Below are positions 51,001-58,080 of a stretch of 64,000 bases of DNA, piece after piece (position 1 is the stretch's first letter; every line of letters begins with the position of its first letter). The notes under the pieces were generated by a model. The model ran no database searches and was not told the origin of the DNA. It saw only the letters and a program-made list of their open reading frames with translations. The position numbers were made by a program, and so were the translations under genes. Location: assembly GCF_001306035.1 (NCBI RefSeq), contig NZ_LGCM01000019.1:120212-184211 (forward strand), written 5' to 3'. This DNA comes from Levilinea saccharolytica. Its GTDB lineage: Bacteria > Chloroflexota > Anaerolineae > Anaerolineales > Anaerolineaceae.

Positions 51001-52050
51001 ATCCACAATCACCACCTTGCCCGACTGCACCAGATAATCCTTGTTTTTCTTGTAGAGGAACTGGGCGCGCAGGGCCTGTTCCAGATAACCCAGGGTGCGG
51101 GCCTGTTCGGGGGTGATGTCTTCGGGGCGTTCGGGGTCGCGCAGGGCCAGGCCCATGATCTGTTCCACGTGGGCTTCACCCACCTCGGTCAACGAAACCG
51201 CGCGGTCTTTTTCGTTAATTTCGTAATCTTCGGGGTTAAGCTGGCGCACCACCACCGCCATCTTGGTGTACCATTCGGCTTCATCCTGGGCCGGGCCAGA
51301 GATGATCAGCGGGGTGCGGGCTTCATCAATCAAGATGTTGTCCACTTCGTCCACGATGGCGAAGGCGTGCCCGCGCTGGACGCGCTCTTCCAGGCTCATG
51401 GTCAGGTTGTCGCGCAGGTAGTCGAAGCCAAATTCGCTGTTGGTGCCGTAGGTGATGTCGGCGGCGTAGGCTTCTTTGCGGGAGACCACGCGCAGCTGAT
51501 CTTGATCTTCATGCGGCGAGCGCTTGTCCAGATCCACCAGGAAGGCCGTACGGCCGTTATCGGTGCGGGCGGCCATTTGCAGCACGCCCACGCTCAGGCC
51601 GAGCATCTGATACACCTGGGCCATCCAGCGGCCGTGCAGGCGGGCGAGGTAATCGTTGACGGTGATGAGGTGCACGCCGCGGCCGGTGAGGGCGTTCAGG
51701 TACAGCGGCAGGGTAGCCACCAGGGTTTTCCCTTCGCCGGTGCGCATTTCAGCAATTTGGCCGCGGTGGAGGACGATGCCGCCGATCATCTGCACGTCAA
51801 AATGGCGCATGGCGACCGTGCGTTTGGAGGCTTCGCGCACGGCGGCAAAGGCTTCCGGCAGCAGATCATCCAGGGTTTCCCCCGCGCTCAGGCGCTGGCG
51901 GAACTGAGCGGTCAGGCTGTGCAGTTCATCGTCGCTCTTGCGCTCATACTCGGCTTCGAGCGCGTTGATTTGATTGACGATTTCAATCAGTTTTTGAATC
52001 TCGCGTTTGTGGGGGTCCCCACCCAGGCGGCGAAAGAAATTTTTGAGCAT
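48019..52050 (-). CDS. secA: Preprotein translocase ATPase SecA, greatly enlarged
   Basis: A 1343-residue SecA, the ATP motor of Sec export (typical length 800-1000). Motor motifs are intact: Walker A MRTGEGKT (102-109), DEVD in AIVDEVDNIL, GMTGTA (402-407) and TNMAGRGVDIKL and QLRGRAARQGDPGSSRFYLS in NBD2. Two inserts stand out: about 85 extra residues between GTTSVEHSE (506-514) and IPHQVLNARKH (613-623), and about 280 extra residues in the scaffold/wing region between the YDDVLNTQRKRIY helix (817-829) and LLLRVISDQWVDYL (1242-1255). The usual C-terminal zinc-binding Cys motif is absent; the protein ends in a Lys/Arg-rich tail. The reading frame has no break. Confidence 0.95.
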   Translation of the reverse strand: MLKNFFRRLGGDPHKREIQKLIEIVNQINALEAEYERKSDDELHSLTAQFRQRLSAGETLDDLLPEAFAAVREASKRTVAMRHFDVQMIGGIVLHRGQIAEMRTGEGKTLVATLPLYLNALTGRGVHLITVNDYLARLHGRWMAQVYQMLGLSVGVLQMAARTDNGRTAFLVDLDKRSPHEDQDQLRVVSRKEAYAADITYGTNSEFGFDYLRDNLTMSLEERVQRGHAFAIVDEVDNILIDEARTPLIISGPAQDEAEWYTKMAVVVRQLNPEDYEINEKDRAVSLTEVGEAHVEQIMGLALRDPERPEDITPEQARTLGYLEQALRAQFLYKKNKDYLVQSGKVVIVDEFTGRLMPGRRWSEGLHQAVEAKEGVKVEPENVTYATITLQNYFRMYDKLAGMTGTALTEAEEFAKIYKLEVLPIPTNLDYQTMTAKPTLVAVEAKDEQNYRYTYYARTEDESKKPLFWRRKDYPDVVYRTEEGKLRAITQEVLTYYVWGRPQLVGTTSVEHSERLSERLSAEMIRRLAQVLLIRQAWMDKNKTDMISRPVPELQPLNGKLDALAVGDLRPVARSLEITLNPEDPENFQRLTEILNLGGADSERLLKALQAGIPHQVLNARKHDEESIIIARAGAFGAVTIATNMAGRGVDIKLGGELPEEILRDVNRVLTRGDADPYNLTNAQRRALLQNMPPEEYGIYEEAVQQFLVHMDNMEKVRQLGGLHVIGSERHESRRIDNQLRGRAARQGDPGSSRFYLSLEDDLMRLFGGQQVEALWKRMFSDENMPIEMGLLGRIVEQSQERVEGANFDVRKHLLEYDDVLNTQRKRIYAQRDRVFTKADLSEDILDMLRTELQGRIPQALKDEEGPWKLLAFLDEIQPPFSLDAVSYPSYALRLLLDDARRPLSKDNLTPAAAREALIAVAGRALEAEEEHQTRAAQSVLERTREALENQRDERMEALDNFFSSLENADEDEMPQRRPQELLQEASELARIPLRLNNEQLRGLANGERAVQDLIRQQVEDSLVAFGITRLVGALERRLEESLGFRPTQFQGQTWDQIANQVLQAVEDVFTRRRERLLGPNGQIARDLDALLSRLTLDLENDAQWQDLLLYTAQGQRQGFDARTHRRTTQRFNRLNYVHLSARLLQDADPKEVTEDVLAHLEKGLEILQWMRGMSAWTHLVQNQASLQQLDERYRGLLREALGDERYEALAAQPVETFGEGDRDLVIQTLGKGMQNEVNRELLLRVISDQWVDYLTRVEALRVSIGLEAYAQRDPLVQYKSRASEMFQALLGDVRMGVISRLFTFRMRREARVALEDEPAPEENAPSAPEADEAAKKKKRKRH

Positions 52051-52071
52051 AGGTCACCTTTCTGGGGGGAG

Positions 52072-52100
52072 ATTATAGCATACTCCCCGACGCGCTAAAA
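52072..52100 (-). promoter_or_regulatory. Candidate promoter of secA
   Basis: On the minus strand a perfect TATAAT (52077-52072) lies 21 bases before the start codon; the -35 position (TTTTAG, 52100-52095) is poor and overlaps the hypD stop. Confidence 0.45.
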
Positions 52101-54464
52101 CGCTTCGTGTTCGGTGCGGGCGATGATTTCATCCTGCAAGGCTTCGGATAAATCGCAGAAGTAATCGGAATAACCAGCCACACGCACGATCAAATCGCGG
52201 TGCAGTTCGGGGTGAGCCTTGGCCTCGCGCAGGGTGCGAGCGTCCACCACGTTGAACTGGATGTGATGGCCGTCCAGGCGGAAGTAGGTGCGCACCAGGT
52301 TCACCAGGGCGTCCAGACCGGTGTCATCCTGCAGCAGGGCCGGGGTGAATTTTTGGTTGAGCAGGGTGCCGCCGGTGCGCACGTGATCCATGCGCGCGGC
52401 GGAGCGCAGCACGGCGGTGGGGCCGCTGCGGTCGGCGCCCTGCACGGGGGAAATGCCCTCCGAAACCGGCTGTCCGGCGCTGCGGCCGTCGGGGGTGGCG
52501 CCGGTGACCGAGCCAAAATACACATGGCAGGTGGTGGGCAGCATATTGATGTGATATTCACCGCCGCGGGTGTTGGGACGGCCTTCCACGGCGTGGAAGA
52601 AGCGGTCGAAGACCTCCACCATGATCTGGTCGGCGGCCGGGTCATCGTTGCCGTAGCGCGGGGTACGGTTGAGCAAAATCTGGCGGGCGGGTTCGCGCCC
52701 GGCGAAGTTGGTGGCCAGCAGGGTGAGCATCTCCTCCATGCTGAAGGTGCCCAGTTCAAACACATGGCGGCGCAGGGCAGACAGGCTGTCGGTGATGGTG
52801 CCGATGCCCACCCCTTGCAGATAGGAGGTGTTGTAGCGCGCGCCGCCTTCGTGATAGTCGCGGCCGGTGGCGATGCAGTCGTTGATCAGCAGCGAAAGGA
52901 AGGGCGCGGGCAGCAGGCGCGCATAGAGGCGCTCGATGACGTTGCTGCCGCGCACTTTGATGTCCACAAAGTGCAGCAGCTGCTTTTCAAAGGCGTCCAG
53001 CAGATCTTCAAAGCGCTGAAAGCCGCGCGGGTCGCCGGTGGGCAGGCCGATACGCTTACCGCTGCGCGGATCTACCCCGTCGTGCAGGGTGATCTCCAAA
53101 ATTTTGACCAGGTTGAAGTAACCGTGGAGGATATAGGCTTCTTTGCCAAAGGCCCCCACTTCCACGCAGCCGCTGGAGCCGCCGCAGCGCGCATCCAGCA
53201 CGGATTTGCCCGCGCGCATCAGCTCCTGCACGATCAGATCGGCGTTGAAGACCGAGGGCTGACCAAAGCCGGTGCGGATGATGCGGGCGGCGCGCTTGAT
53301 GAAGCGGTCGGGGTTCTTCTTGCTGACCTGGATGGAACTGCTGGGCTGGAGCAGGCGCATGGTCTCAATCACGTCCAGCAGCAGCTCGCTGACCTCGTTG
53401 TAGCCGTCGCCGCCCTCTGGGGTCAGGCCGCCCAGGTTGATCTGGGCAAAATCGGTGTAGGTTCCGCTTTCGGCGGCGGTCACCCCCACCTTGGGCGGGG
53501 CGGGCTGGTTATTAAACTTCACCCAGAAGCACTGCAAAAGCTCTTCGGCCTCGTCGCGGCTGAGGGAGGCCTCGGCCAGCCCCTGGCGGTAAAAGGGCAG
53601 CAGGTGCTGATCTAGCCGCCCGGGGCAAAAAGCGTCCCAGGTGTTCAGCTCGGTGGTCACGCCCAGATGCACGAACCAGTAGTACTGCAAAGCCTCCCAA
53701 AAATTGCGCGGGGCCTGGGCAGGCACCTGGCGGCAGACGGCGGCGATGCGCAGCAGCTCGGTGCGGCGGGCGGGGTCGGCTTCGCTGGCGGCCTGGGCTT
53801 CGGCCAGCTCAGCGTGGCGCTCGGCAAAGCGGATGAGGGCCGCGGCGCAGATGGACATGGCCTTCAGCTCTTCCTGACGGTCGTAGGCGCGCGGGTCGTG
53901 GATGTAATCCAGCTGTTCCAGGGCGGTTTGGATCTCACGCTGGAAGTCCAACATGCCTTTGTGATAAATCTTATCGTCCAGCACGGTGTGGCCGGGGGCG
54001 CGCTGTTCCATGAACTCGGTGAAGATGCCGGCTTCGTAGGCGTCCAGCCATTCGGGGCGCATCTCGGCCAGAATGCGGTCGCGCATGGAGTTGCCCGCCC
54101 AGAAGGGGATGATCTCCTGCTCGTAGGCTGCCAGCACGTCGGGGGCCACCTTGAAGGGAATCTTCTCGCGGCTGTCCAGGATGTGCAGATCTTCCAGGCT
54201 GTGGCAGCACAGTTCGGGGTAGGTGGGGGAGGCCTTGGGAGCGGGACCTTTTTCACCTACGATCAGCTCGCCAGGCAGGATGCAGATGTGCTTGTGTTCC
54301 ATTAAGTAAGCAAAAGCCTGGGCGCGCCGCACGGGGGCGGAGAGGGTCTGACGTTGGGTGTCGGCGTAGAACTGGGTCATTAATTGGGCGCGCTCCGCCG
54401 AAAGGGTGGGCACGGCCTCCAGGCTTTGCTGGCGAAGCTGACGGACACGTTCACTCATAGACAT
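52095..54464 (-). CDS. hypD: Trans-4-hydroxy-L-proline dehydratase (glycyl radical enzyme)
   Basis: A 789-residue glycyl radical enzyme, the same length as Clostridioides HypD as I recall it. It dehydrates trans-4-hydroxy-L-proline to pyrroline-5-carboxylate. The active-site block is GSSGCVEVGAFGKEAY (thiyl Cys and Glu), and the glycyl radical site near the C terminus is VRVAGYSDYF. Many family blocks match HypD rather than pyruvate formate-lyase: EFMEQRAPGHTV, VTTELNTWDAFCPGRLDQH, WVKFNNQPAPPKVGV, GGARYNTSYLQGVGIG and MLPTTCHVYFG. Start ATG 54464 follows GGAGG; the longer frame overlaps hypE. It lies two genes apart from no proC; the pyrroline reductase is elsewhere. The enzyme is oxygen-sensitive. 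Confidence 0.88.
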   Translation of the reverse strand: MSMSERVRQLRQQSLEAVPTLSAERAQLMTQFYADTQRQTLSAPVRRAQAFAYLMEHKHICILPGELIVGEKGPAPKASPTYPELCCHSLEDLHILDSREKIPFKVAPDVLAAYEQEIIPFWAGNSMRDRILAEMRPEWLDAYEAGIFTEFMEQRAPGHTVLDDKIYHKGMLDFQREIQTALEQLDYIHDPRAYDRQEELKAMSICAAALIRFAERHAELAEAQAASEADPARRTELLRIAAVCRQVPAQAPRNFWEALQYYWFVHLGVTTELNTWDAFCPGRLDQHLLPFYRQGLAEASLSRDEAEELLQCFWVKFNNQPAPPKVGVTAAESGTYTDFAQINLGGLTPEGGDGYNEVSELLLDVIETMRLLQPSSSIQVSKKNPDRFIKRAARIIRTGFGQPSVFNADLIVQELMRAGKSVLDARCGGSSGCVEVGAFGKEAYILHGYFNLVKILEITLHDGVDPRSGKRIGLPTGDPRGFQRFEDLLDAFEKQLLHFVDIKVRGSNVIERLYARLLPAPFLSLLINDCIATGRDYHEGGARYNTSYLQGVGIGTITDSLSALRRHVFELGTFSMEEMLTLLATNFAGREPARQILLNRTPRYGNDDPAADQIMVEVFDRFFHAVEGRPNTRGGEYHINMLPTTCHVYFGSVTGATPDGRSAGQPVSEGISPVQGADRSGPTAVLRSAARMDHVRTGGTLLNQKFTPALLQDDTGLDALVNLVRTYFRLDGHHIQFNVVDARTLREAKAHPELHRDLIVRVAGYSDYFCDLSEALQDEIIARTEHEAF

Positions 54465-54468
54465 GGGC

Positions 54469-55392
54469 TTATCCTCCGATCTGTACCGCGATTCCATAGG
54501 CGCGGAGCTGTTGGGCGAGGGCGTTCAGGTGGTCAGGGCTGGGGGTAGGGGTGTCGGGCAGGCGGTATTCGCGCCCCAGGCGCTGATATTTGGCGGCGGC
54601 GGTGTGGTGGTAGGGCAGCAGGTCTACCCGCTGGATGCCGTCCAGTTGGCGGCAGAGGCTGCCCAGGGCTGCCGCCTCGGCGGGGGTGTCGTTGAGGCCG
54701 GGGATGACCGGCAGGCGCACAATGATGCGGCTGCCGCGGTCGTTGAGGCGGCGCAGGTTTTCCAAAATGAGCTGGTTCGATACACCGGTAAAACGCCGGT
54801 GGGCGCCTTCATCCTGCACTTTCAGATCGTACAGGAACAGATCCACCTGAGGGGCGATGCTTTCCAGACGCTGCCAGGGGGCGAACCCGCTGGTATCCAC
54901 GGCGGTGCGCAGCTCGAGGCGTTTGCAGGCGGCCAGGGCCGCGCTCAAAAATTCGGCCTGCAGCAGCGGCTCCCCACCCGAAAACGTGACCCCGCCGCCG
55001 GATTGATCAAAAAAGGGGATGTCTCTGGCCAATATATCCGCCAGGGCCTGAGGGGTATAGGGCTGCCCCACCTGTTCGCGCGCGCCGGGGGCGCAGAAGG
55101 GCACACATTCGCCGCAGCGCGTGCAGAGCGCGGGGTCGGTGTGCGGCCCCTGGGGGGTCATGCTGACGGCCTCCTGCGGGCAGGCGCGCACACATTCGCC
55201 GCATTGGGTGCACAGGTGTTCGCGCACGATGATTTCGGGCTGAGGGGATTGGCTTTCGGGGTTGTGACACCACCAGCAGTCCAGCGGGCAGCCCTTGAGG
55301 AAGACGGTGGTGCGGATGCCGGGGCCGTCGTGCAGCGAATAGCGGCGAATGTCAAAAATCCATCCAGTGGGCGGCGCGGCGGTAACCATCAT
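54469..55392 (-). CDS. hypE: Glycyl radical enzyme activase (HypE-type radical SAM)
   Basis: A 307-residue radical SAM enzyme that installs the glycyl radical on HypD. The SAM cluster motif is KGCPLDCWWCHNPES (CxxxCxxC). A ferredoxin-like insert carries two further cluster motifs (CTQCGECVRACPQEA and CTRCGECVPFC), as in dehydratase activases. GGVTFSGGEPLLQ is the SAM-binding GGE segment. It is four bases upstream of hypD on the minus strand, so the pair is one operon with the activase first. Confidence 0.9.
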   Translation of the reverse strand: MMVTAAPPTGWIFDIRRYSLHDGPGIRTTVFLKGCPLDCWWCHNPESQSPQPEIIVREHLCTQCGECVRACPQEAVSMTPQGPHTDPALCTRCGECVPFCAPGAREQVGQPYTPQALADILARDIPFFDQSGGGVTFSGGEPLLQAEFLSAALAACKRLELRTAVDTSGFAPWQRLESIAPQVDLFLYDLKVQDEGAHRRFTGVSNQLILENLRRLNDRGSRIIVRLPVIPGLNDTPAEAAALGSLCRQLDGIQRVDLLPYHHTAAAKYQRLGREYRLPDTPTPSPDHLNALAQQLRAYGIAVQIGG

Positions 55393-55445
55393 AGCTTGAT
55401 TTTACATCGCTTGGGACATTCCGCACAGATGCCGCCCCAGGGACG

Positions 55446-55485
55446 AAAAAGCCCTCCCAACGGCGTTCGTCTGCGCTGGGAGGGC
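55446..55485 (-). terminator. Intrinsic terminator after the DUF4153-type gene (minus strand)
   Basis: GCCCTCCCA (55451-55459) pairs with TGGGAGGGC (55477-55485); on the minus strand it is followed by five T. It insulates hypE from the gene upstream. Confidence 0.8.
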
Positions 55486-55506
55486 GGGCAAACTCAGAAT
55501 GGGCGG

Positions 55507-57129
55507 TTAATCCATCGAGCGGTAGGTGGTGCAGGGCTGCCATTCGCCGCGGATGCGCACCTGCCAATCGTATTCGCCGTTGGCTTTCACGGGGTAATCG
55601 GCCTCCAGGGTGGGCTGCACGCGGGCCAGGGCAGTTTTGGCCAGGGCCGGGCTGAGGTGGAAGGAGGGCCAATCCGCCCAGCGCAGCACTTCATCAGGGT
55701 CGGTGAAGGGGTGGGCCTCTTTGACGATGCGGCAGGCCAGCTCAGCGCCCATCTGGTCGCGCGCGTCTCCGGCGGGGCTGCTTTCAAACAGCTGCACCAG
55801 GGCGGGGGCGGCGTCGGACGACAGGTCGGATAGATAATAACGGTCGAGCTGCGCCCCCTGCAGGGCGCGGGCGGCGTTTTGGCGGGCGATGTGGGCGTCC
55901 ACGTTGACGACCGCCAGGGTGAGGGCAAAGCCCAGGCCAGCGAACAGCAGCGCCAGGCCAAAGCCGCGCAGCAGCTGGGTAAATTCCAGGGCCGCGGTGA
56001 GGGCCAGCAAAACGCCCAGCCAGATCATAAAGATGTGGGTGTAGGTGCGCAGGCGGGTGAAGCCGTAAACGCTTTCATACAGCAGCAGGCGCTGGAAGGC
56101 CGAGATGAGCATGACCCCCACCAAAAAGACCAGCAGCACCCCCAGGGCCGAAAACGAGACGCTGGCAAAGCGGGATTTGCGCTGGGTGATGGTACTCAAT
56201 CCCAAATACAGCATCAGGCTGAGCACGGCCACCCACACCAGTTCGCCAAAGCCGCGCCGGGCGTATTCGGAATAAGTGTAGCCTTCCAGGTTGATGTTGG
56301 CCTGACCGCCGAAGAAATATTGGAACTGGATGATCACAAAGAAGCTGAACAGCACCACCACGCCGGTGAGGATGACCGCGGCTTCCACCCAGCCCAAGAA
56401 GGGCTTGAGCCAGGGGCCGTCTTCGCCGATGAGCTTGCGCTTGCCGCTTTTTTCGATGCCAAACAGGAAGACCCCGGCCAGCTCATAGGCGATGCCCAGA
56501 ATGAGGAACAGGCGCAGGATGTATTCCGGCCAGCGTTTGGGGTCCAAAAAACTGAGGGCGTCGGTCAGGCGCTTGGAGAAGATGGGATCCGCGGCGGAAA
56601 GCAGCAGCCCCAGCACCAGCACCACCGGGAAGGCCAGCACCAACCCGCGCAGCAGCCCCCACAGCAGTTTGCGCGTGCTGGATGGGGCGGGTTCCCCTTC
56701 GGCCAGGGTCTTTTCACGGCTGACCAAAAACAGACGGCCGCCGCCGGTGACGGCCCCCAGGAGCAGTTGAAAGAACCCCAGCACCCAATCCGAGAGGCTG
56801 AACCGCGGCCACTGCCCGCCGCGGGCGGTGAGGGCCAGACCCACCAGCAAGACCATGCAGAACACCAGCGATAGGAAAATGGTCAGCGGTTCCTGGCGCA
56901 CGAAGGGGATGAAGGCAAAGACCAGCGCCGCCCCGGCCAGGATCAGGCTGCGGCCCCAGGCCGGACGTGCGCCCTCAGCATACAGGATCCAGGCCCCCGC
57001 GGCGATGGTGAGCAGGGTGAAGAGGGGAAAGTTGATCCCCAGACTTTGACGAAAGAAGAGGACATCCGCCAGCCAGCCCAGGGCCAGGGCGACGATGCCC
57101 AGACGGGTGCGATTTTTGACGAGATCCAT
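55507..57129 (-). CDS. DUF4153/DUF4173-like polytopic membrane protein
   Basis: A 540-residue protein with about 12 hydrophobic helices up to residue ~430, then a soluble C-terminal part (~435-540, ARALQGAQLDRYYLSDLSSD). Family-type features are the SAADPIFSKRLTDALSFLD segment and YTYSEYARRGFGELVWVA, which recur in DUF4153/4173 proteins. The start is MDLVKNRTR at 57129 with AGGAA ahead; the 20 codons before it lack family sequence. It is divergent from the two-component genes, which may control it. The function is unknown. Confidence 0.78.
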   Translation of the reverse strand: MDLVKNRTRLGIVALALGWLADVLFFRQSLGINFPLFTLLTIAAGAWILYAEGARPAWGRSLILAGAALVFAFIPFVRQEPLTIFLSLVFCMVLLVGLALTARGGQWPRFSLSDWVLGFFQLLLGAVTGGGRLFLVSREKTLAEGEPAPSSTRKLLWGLLRGLVLAFPVVLVLGLLLSAADPIFSKRLTDALSFLDPKRWPEYILRLFLILGIAYELAGVFLFGIEKSGKRKLIGEDGPWLKPFLGWVEAAVILTGVVVLFSFFVIIQFQYFFGGQANINLEGYTYSEYARRGFGELVWVAVLSLMLYLGLSTITQRKSRFASVSFSALGVLLVFLVGVMLISAFQRLLLYESVYGFTRLRTYTHIFMIWLGVLLALTAALEFTQLLRGFGLALLFAGLGFALTLAVVNVDAHIARQNAARALQGAQLDRYYLSDLSSDAAPALVQLFESSPAGDARDQMGAELACRIVKEAHPFTDPDEVLRWADWPSFHLSPALAKTALARVQPTLEADYPVKANGEYDWQVRIRGEWQPCTTYRSMD

Positions 57130-57222
57130 AGAGGAGCGTTCCTTTCTGCGCTGCAAGATGACCGCCGGTGAGACCCGAGCGGAATTCACCTTGAGGATAC
57201 CCCCAGGGTGAAAATCCCACCA

Positions 57223-57278
57223 CCCTCTGAGCGCGCAATTGGACGCACTCAGGTGCTTGCGGGGGCGGACTCAGAGGG
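57223..57278. promoter_or_regulatory. Inverted repeat between DUF4153 gene and two-component system
   Basis: CCCTCTGAG (57223-57231) and CTCAGAGGG (57270-57278) are perfect 9-base inverse copies 38 bases apart in the divergent gap. Spacing of ~47 bases centre to centre is close to four to five helix turns, so they could be operator half-sites; chance is not excluded. Confidence 0.3.
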
Positions 57279-57336
57279 GTTAGCATGGTGAAAGTATGGT
57301 TTAATCAGAGTAGATCACCGGCTGAGAGGACGGTTT

Positions 57337-58080
57337 ATGCTGAAAATCGTGGTGGTAGAGGATAACCCCAACCTGCGCCCGGCCCTGGTGGCGGGGCTGA
57401 ACGCCACCGGCGCGGTGGCGGTGGTGGGCGACTGCGCCAGCGGGGAAGAAGCCCTGGCTTTGTGCCTGGCGCAGGGGCCGCAGGGAGTCCTGATGGATGT
57501 GCAGCTGGCGGGGGAGATGAACGGCATTCAGGCGGCGGTGGCCGTGCGGCGCGAATTTCCGCGCCTGCCGGTGGTGTTTTATTCCATTCAGGATGACGAC
57601 GCCTATTATCGCGATTTTCGCCGCAGCGGCATTTTGAGCCATTACGCCTATGTGCGCAAGTCCAATTATCTGCTGCCCGCGCTGATTGTGCCCCTGCTGC
57701 AGGACGCCGCCGCGGGGCGCAGCTTTATTGACCCCGAAATTGAGGTGCGCGTGCAGGAGGTGCGGCACAAGGACGAAAACGCACCCATGGATTTGCTGGA
57801 GCCGAATGAGCAGATGGTGGCGCGCCTGATTGCCCAGGGGCTGACCAACGAGCAGATCGCCGCGCAGCTGGGTTTCCGTGACAAGCGCACCATCAGCCGC
57901 ACCAACGGCCAGATCTACGCTGCCTGGGGCCTGGACGAGAGCAGCACGGACGAAAAAGTGGCGCGCACGCGGGCGGCCATCATTTACCACACCGGCGTGC
58001 TGCTGCGCTGGGACGCGGACGGCACCCCGCGCGCGCTGGATGAGCGCGGGGCCTGGGTGCCCTGGAAAGGGGCGGCATGA
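57337..58080 (+). CDS. NarL/LuxR-like response regulator with atypical C terminus
   Basis: A 247-residue regulator. The receiver domain (1-125) has the acidic pocket VVVEDN, the phospho-acceptor Asp in VLMDVQ (D54 by count) and the conserved Lys in YVRKSN. A helix-turn-helix of the LuxR/sigma-4 type lies in NEQMVARLIAQGLTNEQIAA, QLGFRDKRTISRTNGQIYAA (about 155-195). A further 45 residues follow with no known fold. Its stop overlaps the start of the sensor kinase gene (ATGA), so the two form a pair. Target genes may include the divergent DUF4153 gene. Confidence 0.82.
   Translation: MLKIVVVEDNPNLRPALVAGLNATGAVAVVGDCASGEEALALCLAQGPQGVLMDVQLAGEMNGIQAAVAVRREFPRLPVVFYSIQDDDAYYRDFRRSGILSHYAYVRKSNYLLPALIVPLLQDAAAGRSFIDPEIEVRVQEVRHKDENAPMDLLEPNEQMVARLIAQGLTNEQIAAQLGFRDKRTISRTNGQIYAAWGLDESSTDEKVARTRAAIIYHTGVLLRWDADGTPRALDERGAWVPWKGAA

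Noticed and set aside
52095..54464. Pyruvate formate-lyase
   Set aside because: The GCVE active site and the GHTV, WDAFCPGRLDQH and RVAGYSDYF blocks fit hydroxyproline dehydratase, and the activase has two extra clusters.
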